From NCBI GenBank assembly GCA_036000965.1, contig DASYUT010000125.1:1-39237 (forward strand): 39,237 nt of DNA, written 5' to 3'. Shown here one piece after another: positions 27,857-35,235 of this stretch. Origin of the DNA: Actinomycetes bacterium (GTDB taxonomy: Bacteria > Actinomycetota > CALGFH01). Below the pieces are notes generated by a model. It did not search any database. It was not told where the DNA came from and was given only the letters and a program-made list of their open reading frames with translations. How positions within the stretch are numbered: position 1 is the stretch's first letter; each line of letters begins with the position of its first letter. Both the position numbers and the translations under genes were made by a program.

Positions 27857-29151
27857 TCGCGCGCAAGCGCGACGGGGGCCAGGTGCCGTCCGGCGAACTG
27901 CGGGAGCTGGTGCTCGGCTACGCCCGCGGCGAGGTGCCGGACTACCAGATGGCCGCCTTCCTCATGGCCGGCTACCTGCGCGGCTTCTCCACCGTCGAGA
28001 CCGGGGCGCTCACCGCCGCGATGCTCGACTCCGGCGACCGGCTCGACCTGTCGAAGCTGTCCGGGCCGACCGTGGACAAGCACTCGACCGGAGGGGTCGC
28101 CGACGGGACCACCCTGGTGGTCGGGCCGCTGGCCGCGGCCCTGGGCATGCAGGTGCTCAAGCTGTCCGGCCGCGGGCTCGGGCACACCGGCGGCACGCTC
28201 GACAAGCTTGAGTCCATCCCCGGGTTCCGGGTCGACCTGTCCGCCGGGGAGCTGCTCGACCAGGTCGAGCGGGTCGGCCTGGCGGTCGCCGCCCAGAGCG
28301 CCGACCTGGTCCCAGCCGACAAGGCCATGTACGCGCTGCGCGACGTCACCGCGACGGTGGGCAGCACCGCCCTGATCGCGTCGAGCGTGATGAGCAAGAA
28401 GCTGGCCGGTGGGGCGGCCTGCATCCTCCTCGACGTGAAGACGGGCTCGGGGGCGTTCATGAAGGACCCCGCAGCAGCCGGGGAGCTTGCCCGCACCTGC
28501 GTCGAGCTGGGCCGGGCGGCCGGGCGGCGGACGGCCGCGCTGGTGACCGACATGGACCAGCCGCTCGGCGAGCTGGTCGGCAATGCCGTCGAGGTCCGGG
28601 AGGCGGTGGAGGCGCTACGGGGCGAGCGTCCAGGCCGCTTCCTCGACCTCTGCCTCGCGCTCACCGGCCATCTCGCGGCGCTGGCCGGGATCGCCCCAGA
28701 CCCCGACGAGGGTCGCAGCGCGGCCCAACGGGCCCTCGAGACCGGGGCCGGGCTCGAGAAGCTGCGCCAGTTCGTGGAGGCGCAAGGGGGCGACCCCCGC
28801 GTCGTCGACGACCTCTCCCTGCTGCCCCAGGCTCCCGTCCACCTCGACGTGACCGCCCAGGAGGCCGGCTGCCTTGCCGGGGTCGACGCCGAAGCGGTCG
28901 GTCGGGTCGCCGCCGCCCTGGGCGCGGGCAGGCAGCGCAAGGACGACCCCGTGGACCCCGCAGTCGCCGTCGAGCTGTCGGTGAAGCTGGGCGACGAGGT
29001 GGGTGCCGGCGACCGCATCGGCCAGGTGCTGGCCAGGGATGAGACCGCCGCCAAGGCCGCCGCCCGCGACCTCGCCGCCGCGCTGCGCTGGAGCCGCGAG
29101 GCCTGCCAGGCCCCCGAGCTGATCCACGAGGTCATCGCGCCCGACGCCTGA
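27838..29151 (+). CDS. deoA: Pyrimidine-nucleoside / thymidine phosphorylase
   Basis: 437 residues from GTG 27838, with GAGGAG 5 bases upstream; GTG 27835 is too close to that site. It splits thymidine or uridine with phosphate to give (deoxy)ribose-1-phosphate and base. Motifs: MRVVELIARKRDGG, PDYQMAAFLMA, GPTVDKHSTGGVAD (phosphate binding), LSGRGLGHTGGTLDKLESIP (the family signature), YALRDVTATV and LLDVKTGSGAFM. The C-terminal PYNP domain is present. The substrate split between DeoA and Pdp types cannot be settled by eye. It functions with deoB (24.6 kb) in nucleoside salvage. Length is typical. Confidence 0.93.
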   Translation: MRVVELIARKRDGGQVPSGELRELVLGYARGEVPDYQMAAFLMAGYLRGFSTVETGALTAAMLDSGDRLDLSKLSGPTVDKHSTGGVADGTTLVVGPLAAALGMQVLKLSGRGLGHTGGTLDKLESIPGFRVDLSAGELLDQVERVGLAVAAQSADLVPADKAMYALRDVTATVGSTALIASSVMSKKLAGGAACILLDVKTGSGAFMKDPAAAGELARTCVELGRAAGRRTAALVTDMDQPLGELVGNAVEVREAVEALRGERPGRFLDLCLALTGHLAALAGIAPDPDEGRSAAQRALETGAGLEKLRQFVEAQGGDPRVVDDLSLLPQAPVHLDVTAQEAGCLAGVDAEAVGRVAAALGAGRQRKDDPVDPAVAVELSVKLGDEVGAGDRIGQVLARDETAAKAAARDLAAALRWSREACQAPELIHEVIAPDA

Positions 29152-29205
29152 CCGGCGGTCGCCGGCTTGACTGCTGACCCGTGGTAGGTTGGCGAGAGTG
29201 CTGGT

Positions 29206-29233
29206 CAAGCATCAGTGCTCAAGCATCAGTGCT
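29206..29233 (+). repeat. 14-nt perfect tandem repeat
   Basis: CAAGCATCAGTGCT at 29206 and 29220, in the 216-base gap between deoA and the M50 gene. TAGGTT at 29185 could be a -10. Nothing else was identified in the gap. Confidence 0.9.
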
Positions 29234-29367
29234 GCGGTCGTGCACGGTGGACCGTCAAGCAGCCCGAACCCGCGCGCCGTGGGCACTCGACCGGGGCTCG
29301 ACGCGACCGCCCGGCGGCTTGCAGCGGGATCGGGTACGGATTAGCGCGCCCCCAGGAGGAGTCGTCG

Positions 29368-30009
29368 TTGCTATCGTCGCCGTTGTACCTGTTGCGAGAC
29401 AACCCGCTGCTATTCGTGGCCTTCGTCCTCGCGGTGATCGTGGCCATCACCTTCCACGAGTTCAGCCACGCGGCCGCGGGAACGCTGCAGGGCGACGACA
29501 CGGCCAAGTCGCAGGGCCGGCTCACGCTCAACCCCTTGTCGCACCTGGACCCGCTCGGCAGCATCTTTCTGATCGTCGGTGGTTTCGGGTGGGGGAGGCC
29601 AACCCCGTACAACCCGGCGCGGCTCCGCAACCAGCGGGTCGGTACGGTGCTGGTCGCTCTGGCCGGGCCGACCAGCAACTTCCTGCTGGCGATCGCGAGC
29701 GCCGTCGCGCTCCGTGTCGCGCTCTCCGCTGGCTCCGACGCGAGTAGCTTCACCGTCAACCTCCTCCTGATCTTCATCCAATTCAACGTCCTCCTCGGGA
29801 TCTTCAACCTGCTCCCGATCCCGCCCCTGGACGGCTCACGGCTGCTGACGGTCTTTCTTCCCCCCTCGCGGCACGGGATCGTGGACTTCCTCGACCGATA
29901 CGGCATCTTCCTGCTCCTCGGCCTGCTGATCCTTGCTCCCGGGCTGCTCACCCCGTTCGTCGCTGAGCTCGTCAGAGCGATCCTCGGGCTCGTGGGTCTG
30001 CCCTACTGA
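29368..30009 (+). CDS. Site-2 protease family (M50) membrane metalloprotease
   Basis: 213 residues from TTG 29368, chosen because GGAGGA ends 7 bases upstream and the protein then starts at the first hydrophobic segment. The zinc motif FHEFSHA (His30, Glu31, His34) lies in the first helix. The third ligand is Asp155 in NLLPIPPLDGSRLL. GRLTLNPLSHLDPLGSI and LVALAGPTSNFLLA match the short M50 proteins without a PDZ domain (YwhC-like group). About five or six membrane helices are present. Substrates of this short group are mostly unknown. It stands between salvage and chromosome-segregation genes, and the 222-base gap after it separates it from scpA. Confidence 0.92.
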   Translation: MLSSPLYLLRDNPLLFVAFVLAVIVAITFHEFSHAAAGTLQGDDTAKSQGRLTLNPLSHLDPLGSIFLIVGGFGWGRPTPYNPARLRNQRVGTVLVALAGPTSNFLLAIASAVALRVALSAGSDASSFTVNLLLIFIQFNVLLGIFNLLPIPPLDGSRLLTVFLPPSRHGIVDFLDRYGIFLLLGLLILAPGLLTPFVAELVRAILGLVGLPY

Positions 30010-30231
30010 CCAGCAGCGACGCGCGCCACGGTGCCGCGTTGGAGCGGTAGGCTTGCTGGCCAACGACGTGGGACCAGGGTCGGCCCAGCTGGGCAGCGCT
30101 CATGGCCGCTGCCGTATCCTCGCGGGGTCGTCGCCAGGAAGCGGGTGCGGCGTCGGACGGCCGCCGGCCTCAGCCGGCCCGTCCCCACGATCAGCGAACC
30201 GGCCTCAAGCTACGGATCGGCAGCGGACGCA

Positions 30232-31005
30232 ATGGACTACGTGGTCAGGACCGAGGTCTTCGAGGGGCCGTTCGACCTGCTCCTGCACCTGATCGCGCGC
30301 CAGCGGGTCGACCTGTGGCAGGTCTCGGTCTCGCGCATCACCGAGGATTACCTGGCCGAGGTCAAGCGCATGCACGAGCTGAACCTCGAGGTGGCCACCG
30401 AGTTCCTGGTCGTCGCGGCGACCCTGCTCGAGCTGAAGGCAGCCCGGCTGTTGCCCGGCCCGGACGCCGACCCCGACGAGGTCGAGGCGCTGCTCTCCGA
30501 GCGTGACCTCCTCTTCGCGCGGGTGTTGCAGTACCGCGCCTACAAGCACGTCGCCGCCCTGTTCGCCGCCCGCCTGGCCGAGCAGGCGGGCTACGTGCCG
30601 GGCCGCGCCGGCGACACCGACGACCTGTTCCGCCAGATCGTCCCCGACCTGCTCGTCGGGACCGACCCCGAGGAGCTCGCCAGGCTGGCGGCGGGCGCGC
30701 TCATCCCCGTGCCCGTCCCCGAGGTGCGCACCTCCCACATCGCGTCATCCAAGCTCTCGGTCAACGAGGCCATCACCGAGCTGGCCGGTCGCGTGCGGGC
30801 CGCCGGCTCCACCACCTTCGTGGAGCTGGTGGGCAGCGGCGCCATGCCGATCGAGGTCGTCGTCCACTTCCTGGCCCTGCTCGAGCTCTACAAGCGGTCG
30901 CTGGTCGAGATCGAGCAGGTTGCGGCTTTCGGCACCATCGCCGTCCAATGGACCAGCGAGGACGATCCCGACCTGACCGACCTCGCCGTGGAGGAGCCAG
31001 CATGA
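30232..31005 (+). CDS. scpA: Segregation and condensation protein A
   Basis: 257 residues from ATG 30232; the open frame continues upstream without a ribosome-binding site, and this ATG gives the family's beginning (VRTEVFEGPFDLLLHLIARQ). Typical kleisin features follow: VDLWQVSVSRITEDYL, ATEFLVVAATLLELKAARLL, and a C-terminal winged helix containing STTFVELV and VVHFLALLELYKRSLVEIEQ. ScpA bridges SMC heads and binds ScpB. No ribosome-binding site is obvious; candidate -10 elements are TAGGCT (30048) and TATCCT (30115). The stop overlaps the scpB ATG (ATGA). The order parA, scpA, scpB, rluB matches other actinobacteria, with salvage and protease genes inserted. Confidence 0.95.
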   Translation: MDYVVRTEVFEGPFDLLLHLIARQRVDLWQVSVSRITEDYLAEVKRMHELNLEVATEFLVVAATLLELKAARLLPGPDADPDEVEALLSERDLLFARVLQYRAYKHVAALFAARLAEQAGYVPGRAGDTDDLFRQIVPDLLVGTDPEELARLAAGALIPVPVPEVRTSHIASSKLSVNEAITELAGRVRAAGSTTFVELVGSGAMPIEVVVHFLALLELYKRSLVEIEQVAAFGTIAVQWTSEDDPDLTDLAVEEPA

Positions 31006-31042
31006 CCGAGCAGCACACCAGCATGACCGAGCAGCACACGGG
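31001..31042 (+). repeat. 21-nt tandem duplication of the scpB start
   Basis: CATGACCGAGCAGCACACCAG at 31001-31021 is repeated at 31022-31042 with two changes, giving two ATG starts in frame (31002 and 31023) and the residues MTEQHTS-MTEQHTG. Confidence 0.92.
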
Positions 31043-31895
31043 GAGCGCCCACGGCAGCGGGCGCGCGGGCCTGGACCAGACGGCCGCCGCCGGGCCGCCC
31101 GGCCTCGACGCCGACCCTCCCGCCCACGAGGAGGCCGACCAGGCCGTTCCGGCATCGGGCGTGGGGTCCGAGGCAGCCCTGGTCGGGACGGAGATGGCGG
31201 AGACCGTCGCGTCCGAGGCGGAGCCGGCGCCGGCGCGGGAGCGGGAGCGGGAGCGGGAGCGGACGCTCGCCGATGGCGAGGAGGTTGCCGGCGACCCCGG
31301 CGCATGGCCGCCAGACGAGCTGCTCGAGGCCGTCGAGCTCGACGAGCGTGGTTGGGTGCGGCGCGACCTCGAGGCGATCCTGCTGGTCGCGGACGAGCCA
31401 GTGTCGGCCGTGACGCTCGCCGAGGTGGTCGGGGAGCGGCTCTCCCGGGTCGAGGAGCTGCTGATCGAGCTGGCCGCTGAGTACGCCCGCGACGCCCGCG
31501 GCTTCGTGCTGCGGGCGGTGGCCGGGGGCTGGCGGCTCTACACCCATCCAGGCGCTCGGGACACGGTGGACGCGTACGTGCAGGCAGGGCAGCAGAGCCG
31601 CCTGACCCGCGCCGCCCTCGAGACGCTGGCGGTGATCGCCTACCGCCAGCCGGTGACCCGGTTCCAGGTCGCCGCCGTGCGCGGCGTGAGCGTCGACGGC
31701 GTGTTCCGCACCCTGCTGGCCCGCGGTCTCATCCGTGAGGTGGGCAGGGACGACGGCCCCGGGCAGGCCATGCTCTACGGCACCACGGCCGCCTTCCTCG
31801 AGCAGCTCGGCCTGAACACCCTCGACGAGCTGCCACCGATCAAGGATTACCTGCCGGAGGGCGTCGACCTCACCGATCTGCAGGACCAGCTATGA
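31002..31895 (+). CDS. scpB: Segregation and condensation protein B with long N-terminal extension
   Basis: 297 residues from ATG 31002, overlapping the scpA stop; a duplicated ATG at 31023 is equally possible. Residues 1-110 are low-complexity, with MTEQHT repeats, Ala/Glu-rich parts and a run of RE dipeptides (ARERERERERT). The conserved double winged-helix part starts near 120: WVRRDLEAILLVADEPVSAV, YARDARGFVLRAVAGGWRLY, LTRAALETLAVIAYRQPVTR and VRGVSVDGVFRTLLARGLIR. Usual ScpB is about 190 residues, so the extension is extra. It functions with ScpA and SMC in chromosome condensation. The rluB-like gene follows 10 bases later. Confidence 0.94.
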   Translation: MTEQHTSMTEQHTGSAHGSGRAGLDQTAAAGPPGLDADPPAHEEADQAVPASGVGSEAALVGTEMAETVASEAEPAPARERERERERTLADGEEVAGDPGAWPPDELLEAVELDERGWVRRDLEAILLVADEPVSAVTLAEVVGERLSRVEELLIELAAEYARDARGFVLRAVAGGWRLYTHPGARDTVDAYVQAGQQSRLTRAALETLAVIAYRQPVTRFQVAAVRGVSVDGVFRTLLARGLIREVGRDDGPGQAMLYGTTAAFLEQLGLNTLDELPPIKDYLPEGVDLTDLQDQL

Positions 31896-31905
31896 GGGTC
31901 CACCA

Positions 31906-32988
31906 GTGAGTCCTGGCGACCGGCGCCCGGGCCGCCGCCCGAAAGGCGGGCGAGCGCCTGCCCAGCCCCCCCGCAACCGCCGCCAGGCCGATGGCGGCAA
32001 GGCCGATGGCGGCAAGGCTGGTCGCGGTCAGCCCGGTCGCGGTCAGCCCGGTCGCGGTCAGGCGCCTCCCCGCGCCGCCCGAGGCCGTACCCGGGATGGC
32101 GAACGCCGGGAGCGGGCGCCGGGCGACCACAGCCGCCGCGCCGCGCCCGGTCAGGATGCCTCGGGTGAGGAGGCACCAGCGCGGCGCGCCCCTGGCCGCA
32201 CCGGGAGCGGCCGAGGGCTGCAGCCAGCACCCGCCCCGGGCGCCCGGGGGCGCGCCGAAGAGGAGGCCCCTGGCCTGGTGCGCCTCAACAAGGTGCTGAG
32301 CTCGGCGGGCCTCGGCTCGCGGCGGGCGGTCGAGGAGCTGGTGCTGGCCGGACGGGTGTCGATCGACGGCCGCACCGTCGTCGACCTCGGCCGCCGGGTC
32401 GACCCGGAGCGCGACCGGGTCGAGGTGGACGGCTCCCGCGTCGTGGTCGACCACCGGCGCCGGTACTGGCTGCTGAACAAGCCGACGGGCGTGGTGACGA
32501 CCAGTGCCGACCCGGAGGGGCGGCCGACGGTCGTCGAGCTCGTCCCCGACCACCCGCGCGTGTTCCCGGTGGGGCGGCTCGACCGGGACACCGAGGGGCT
32601 GCTGCTCCTCACCAACGACGGCGACCTGGCCTACCGGCTCACCCACGCCCGGTTCGGAGTGGAGAAGCGCTACCTGGCCGAGGTCGAGCGGCTCCCGGCG
32701 GGCGCTCTGGCCCGCCTGCGCGACGGGGTCGAGCTGGAGGACGGTCCTGCGCGCGCCGAGCGCGCGCGCGTGGTCGCCGCGTCGGCACGGCGGCAGATGG
32801 TCGAGGTGGTCATGGTCGAGGGACGCAACCGGGAGGTGCGGCGCATGCTGGACGCCGTAGGCGCTCCCGTCCGCCGCCTGGTCAGGACCGCGGTCGGCCC
32901 GATCCAGCTGCGGGGCCTGGCTCCGGGCGAGCACCGGGCGCTCCGCCCCGAGGAGGTGCGCGCCCTGTACCGGGCGGTCGGCCTGTGA
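31906..32988 (+). CDS. RsuA/RluB-family rRNA pseudouridine synthase with Arg/Gly-rich N-terminus
   Basis: 360 residues from GTG 31906. Residues 1-122 are Arg/Gly/Ala/Pro-rich, including five-residue repeats (ADGGK twice, GRGQP three times at the DNA level 15-nt units), probably disordered and able to bind RNA non-specifically. An S4 domain follows (VRLNKVLSSAGLGSRRAVEE, GRVSIDGRTV), then the synthase domain with the catalytic Asp226 in PVGRLDRDTEGLLLLTNDG, YWLLNKPTGVVTT and VEGRNREVRRMLDAVG. The family modifies a uridine in 23S (RluB) or 16S (RsuA) rRNA; synteny with Rv1711 favours 23S. The start has a weak ribosome-binding site and likely depends on scpB translation. Confidence 0.93.
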   Translation: MSPGDRRPGRRPKGGRAPAQPPRNRRQADGGKADGGKAGRGQPGRGQPGRGQAPPRAARGRTRDGERRERAPGDHSRRAAPGQDASGEEAPARRAPGRTGSGRGLQPAPAPGARGRAEEEAPGLVRLNKVLSSAGLGSRRAVEELVLAGRVSIDGRTVVDLGRRVDPERDRVEVDGSRVVVDHRRRYWLLNKPTGVVTTSADPEGRPTVVELVPDHPRVFPVGRLDRDTEGLLLLTNDGDLAYRLTHARFGVEKRYLAEVERLPAGALARLRDGVELEDGPARAERARVVAASARRQMVEVVMVEGRNREVRRMLDAVGAPVRRLVRTAVGPIQLRGLAPGEHRALRPEEVRALYRAVGL

Positions 32989-33000
32989 CCGGCGCAGGCG

Positions 33001-33030
33001 AACGATTTATCGATATATCTATGAAGCCAT
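33001..33030. other. AT-rich element with GATTTATCGA core upstream of aroH
   Basis: GATTTATCGATATATC lies in the 96-base gap after the rluB-like gene, with ATGAAGC repeated twice right after it. The core matches the islands before parA, after tyrA and at plsC/der. Confidence 0.45.
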
Positions 33031-33084
33031 GAAGCGCTCTGTCAACGAACGCGAGGAGTCGATGGCTCGAGACGGAGGGAACGG

Positions 33085-33456
33085 ATGAGCGGCGAGCGGC
33101 TGGTGGCACTGCGAGGCGCCACGACGGTCGACGCCGACGTCCGGGAGGCGGTCATCGAGCGCACCAGCGAGCTGCTCGTGCAGTTGCTCGACCGCAACGG
33201 CGTCGGGCACGACGACCTCGTCTCGATCATCTTCACCGCTACCGACGACCTGGTGAGCGAGTTCCCGGCGGCGGCCGCCCGCGCCCTCGGCATGGGGGAC
33301 GTGCCGTTGCTGTGCGCGCGCGAGCTCGGCATCGCCCATGGCAACCCGAGCACGGTCCGGGTCATGGTGCACTGCTACTCCACGCGCGCCCGGGCCAGCC
33401 TGCGCCACGTCTACCTGCGCCAGGCCAGCCACCTCCGCGACGACCTCCCGGGATGA
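33085..33456 (+). CDS. aroH: Chorismate mutase, AroH class
   Basis: 123 residues from ATG 33085, with GGAGGGA about 5 bases upstream. It converts chorismate to prephenate for Phe and Tyr synthesis. The sequence follows the Bacillus AroH (trimeric pseudo-alpha/beta-barrel) pattern: LVALRGATTVDAD with the catalytic Arg, ERTSELLVQLLDRNGV, LVSIIFTATDDLVSEFPAAA, VPLLCARELGI and VRVMVHCY, then RHVYLRQA. The E-L-x-V/I and C-terminal Arg/Tyr contacts look complete. It is followed by tyrA, which acts on its product. The last codon GGA creates the ATGA start of the bridging ORF between the two genes. Confidence 0.95.
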   Translation: MSGERLVALRGATTVDADVREAVIERTSELLVQLLDRNGVGHDDLVSIIFTATDDLVSEFPAAAARALGMGDVPLLCARELGIAHGNPSTVRVMVHCYSTRARASLRHVYLRQASHLRDDLPG

Positions 33457-33641
33457 GCGCCACGACCTTGCTTGGAGCGCCGGTCACGCATCGGCGCCGT
33501 GGCCGTGCACGCCGGGCCGTCGGGGAGCTGGGAACCTGCGCGCTGTGGGTGCTCGGCTGGCGCTCCAGCCAGCGGCCGGAGCGCTGCGCGCTGTGGGTGC
33601 TCGGCTGGCGCTCCAGCCAGCGGCCGGAGCGCTCCGGATGA
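33453..33641 (+). CDS. Bridge ORF joining aroH to tyrA, Trp-containing repeat peptide (62 aa)
   Basis: ATG 33453 overlaps the aroH stop (ATGA) and its TGA (33639-33641) overlaps the tyrA ATG at 33638 (ATGA). The second half is a 16-residue unit CALWVLGWRSSQRPER present twice, encoded by the 48-nt repeat and holding four Trp codons. Each repeat also contains an inverted repeat, GGCTGG/CCAGCC, overlapping a Trp codon. The exact overlaps at both ends suggest translational coupling. A Trp-sensing leader in an aromatic operon is a speculative possibility. The product matches no family I know. Confidence 0.4.
   Translation: MSATTLLGAPVTHRRRGRARRAVGELGTCALWVLGWRSSQRPERCALWVLGWRSSQRPERSG
33537..33632 (+). 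repeat. 48-nt perfect tandem repeat with internal hairpin, just before tyrA
   Basis: Units 33537-33584 and 33585-33632 are identical. Each contains GGCTGG-CGCT-CCAGCC, able to form a 6-bp hairpin, and ends in CGGAGCGC next to the tyrA start. The 48-base period keeps the bridge ORF in frame. Confidence 0.95.
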
Positions 33642-34762
33642 CGCCGGCCCAGAGCGCCCGCTGGCCGCACCGACTCGCCATCATCGGGACCGGTCTGCTC
33701 GGCGCCTCGGTCGGCATGGCCGCCAGAGCGGCCGGCGTGCCCGAGGTGATCGGGATGGACACCGACCGCCGCGAGGTGCGCCTGGCGATGGACCGCGAGG
33801 CCATCACCGCGCGCGCCCGCTCTGTCGAGGAGGCGGCCGAGGGGGCGGACCTCGTCGTCGCAGCCACGCCGGTCCGCGCCCTGGCTGCCGTCCTGGCCCG
33901 GGCGCACGTGGTCAACCCCACAGCGGTGCTCACCGACGTGGGCAGCACCAAGGCGCACCTTCTGGTTGAACTCGAAAAATCCTCCACAGAACTCGGCCGC
34001 GTGATCCCGGGCCACCCGATGGCCGGCTCCGAGGAGCGGGGCGCGCAGGCCGCCCGGGCCGAGCTGTTCCACGGCGCCGCATGGGTGCTGACCCCGGCGG
34101 CCCAGGTGGACCACGGGGCACTGCGGAGGATGACCGGGTTCGTGCGCGCCCTCGGCGGCCGGCCGCTCATCCTCGACCCCGAGCTGCACGACCAAGTGGC
34201 CGCGTTCGCGAGCCACCTGCCCCAGCTGACCGCCACCGCGCTGATGGGCGCGGTGGCTCAGGTGGAGGCCCCCGCCGCCCTGCGCAGCCTGGTCGCGAGC
34301 GGGTTCCGCGACACCACCCGCGTCGCCGCGAGCGACCCCGACCTCTGGGTCGACATCTGCACCACCAACGCCCCCAGCATCGTAGTCGCACTGGACACCT
34401 TGACCGAGCGGCTGCTGGCGCTCAGGGAGTTGGTGGCCGCGGGGGACCGCGACGGCCTGCGCGAGGCGCTCGCCACCGCGCGCAACGCCCGTCTGCGCAT
34501 CCCCACCAAGCCGGGCGCCTCCCCCCGCGGGCTGCGCGAGGTGGTCGTGCACATCGCCGACCGGCCGGGCAGCCTGGCCGCCGTGTTCCGCGCCCTGGGC
34601 GCCGCCGGGGTCAACGTCGAGGACCTCGCGATCGACCACGAGCTCCAGGGCGGCAGTGGAGCCCTCCGTTTCTGGGTCGCGGGCCGCGACACCCTGGCGC
34701 TGGCGCTGGCCGCCCTGTCCGCTGCGGGCTGGCATGCCCACGAGGGCACCGGCACGGCGTGA
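33638..34762 (+). CDS. tyrA: Prephenate dehydrogenase with C-terminal ACT domain
   Basis: 374 residues from ATG 33638. It oxidises prephenate to 4-hydroxyphenylpyruvate with NAD(P). The Rossmann motif is LAIIGTGLLGASVGMAARAA (from about residue 13), followed by DVGSTKAHLL, PGHPMAGSEERGAQAARAEL, the catalytic-region stretch HDQVAAFASHLPQLTATALM and SGFRDTTRVAASDPDLW. Residues ~298-370 are an ACT domain (REVVVHIADRPGSLAAVFRA), probably for feedback control by an aromatic amino acid. It follows aroH and works on its product. A modest CGGAGC lies 8-13 bases upstream, within the 48-nt repeat. Confidence 0.95.
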   Translation: MTPAQSARWPHRLAIIGTGLLGASVGMAARAAGVPEVIGMDTDRREVRLAMDREAITARARSVEEAAEGADLVVAATPVRALAAVLARAHVVNPTAVLTDVGSTKAHLLVELEKSSTELGRVIPGHPMAGSEERGAQAARAELFHGAAWVLTPAAQVDHGALRRMTGFVRALGGRPLILDPELHDQVAAFASHLPQLTATALMGAVAQVEAPAALRSLVASGFRDTTRVAASDPDLWVDICTTNAPSIVVALDTLTERLLALRELVAAGDRDGLREALATARNARLRIPTKPGASPRGLREVVVHIADRPGSLAAVFRALGAAGVNVEDLAIDHELQGGSGALRFWVAGRDTLALALAALSAAGWHAHEGTGTA

Positions 34763-34818
34763 CCCGCTCCCTCGGCCCAGGCTCGAGAAGGTCCTCCGAA
34801 GTCGACCAAGCACTCAGG

Positions 34819-34850
34819 CGCTTTGTCGATATGTCGCTTATATGTCTGGA
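34819..34850. other. AT-rich element with GCTTTGTCGA core after tyrA
   Basis: GCTTTGTCGATATGTCGC followed by TTATATGTC. The 10-mer core matches the ones before parA and aroH and, on the other strand, at plsC/der. Confidence 0.45.
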
Positions 34851-34869
34851 CTCTCCCGGGTTCCGGCGC

Positions 34870-34975
34870 GGCTCTCCGAGCTACCCAGGTACTCATGAAT
34901 CATCAACAACGGCGATCAAGCAACAACGGCTCTCCGAGCTACCCAAAGGTACTCATAAATCAATCAACAAGTAGA
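34870..34975. repeat. 58-base imperfect direct repeat between tyrA and cmk
   Basis: GGCTCTCCGAGCTACCC at 34870 and 34928, each followed by GGTACTCATRAATC and a CAATCAACAA-type tail. It is AT-rich on its right side. Confidence 0.85.
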
Positions 34976-35053
34976 CAAAGAGAGACGGAGATGGCTGAGG
35001 CTGCGGGGCCTCCGCGTACCGCCTGAGCTGTGATTGCCCGATCAGCCACCAGG

Positions 35054-35059
35054 TAGACT
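35054..35059 (+). promoter_or_regulatory. Candidate -10 (TAGACT) for cmk
   Basis: TAGACT lies ~175 bases before the cmk ATG. No -35 with proper spacing is visible. Confidence 0.3.
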
Positions 35060-35195
35060 CTCGAGGTGCGCCGCCGGCCGGCGGCGCGATCCCTCCCATC
35101 CCGCTTCGGAGCTGTCGTGCCGCCTGTCCCGTCACCGAAGCACCCGCCCCGCCCACGGCGGTCCTGCTGCTCAGCGACCGGCCGCGCCCCCGGCC

Positions 35196-35235
35196 GCCGA
35201 GGAGGTCGCATGATCGCCGAGGAGGTCGCATGATC
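35196..35235 (+). repeat. 20-nt tandem duplication of ribosome-binding site and start codon; makes a 7-codon minicistron
   Basis: GCCGAGGAGGTCGCATGATC is present at 35196 and 35216. The upstream copy's ATG (35210) opens MIAEEVA, whose TGA (35231-35233) overlaps the cmk ATG at 35230. Both starts have the same GAGGAGG. Confidence 0.92.

Larger units (their letters stand above)
34763..35229. other. 467-base gap between tyrA and cmk
   Basis: No convincing gene is present. It contains an AT-rich element with GCTTTGTCGA (34819 onward), a 58-base imperfect direct repeat (34870-34975) with AT-rich tails, a candidate -10 TAGACT (35054) and a duplicated ribosome-binding-site/start unit (35196-35235). 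The middle part is clearly less GC-rich than the genes around it. Confidence 0.65.

Noticed and set aside
26471-34830. TTRTCGAYA elements as true DnaA boxes or an origin
   Set aside because: Each differs from TTRTCCACA at position 6 or more, they are kilobases apart, and no dnaA/dnaN genes are present.
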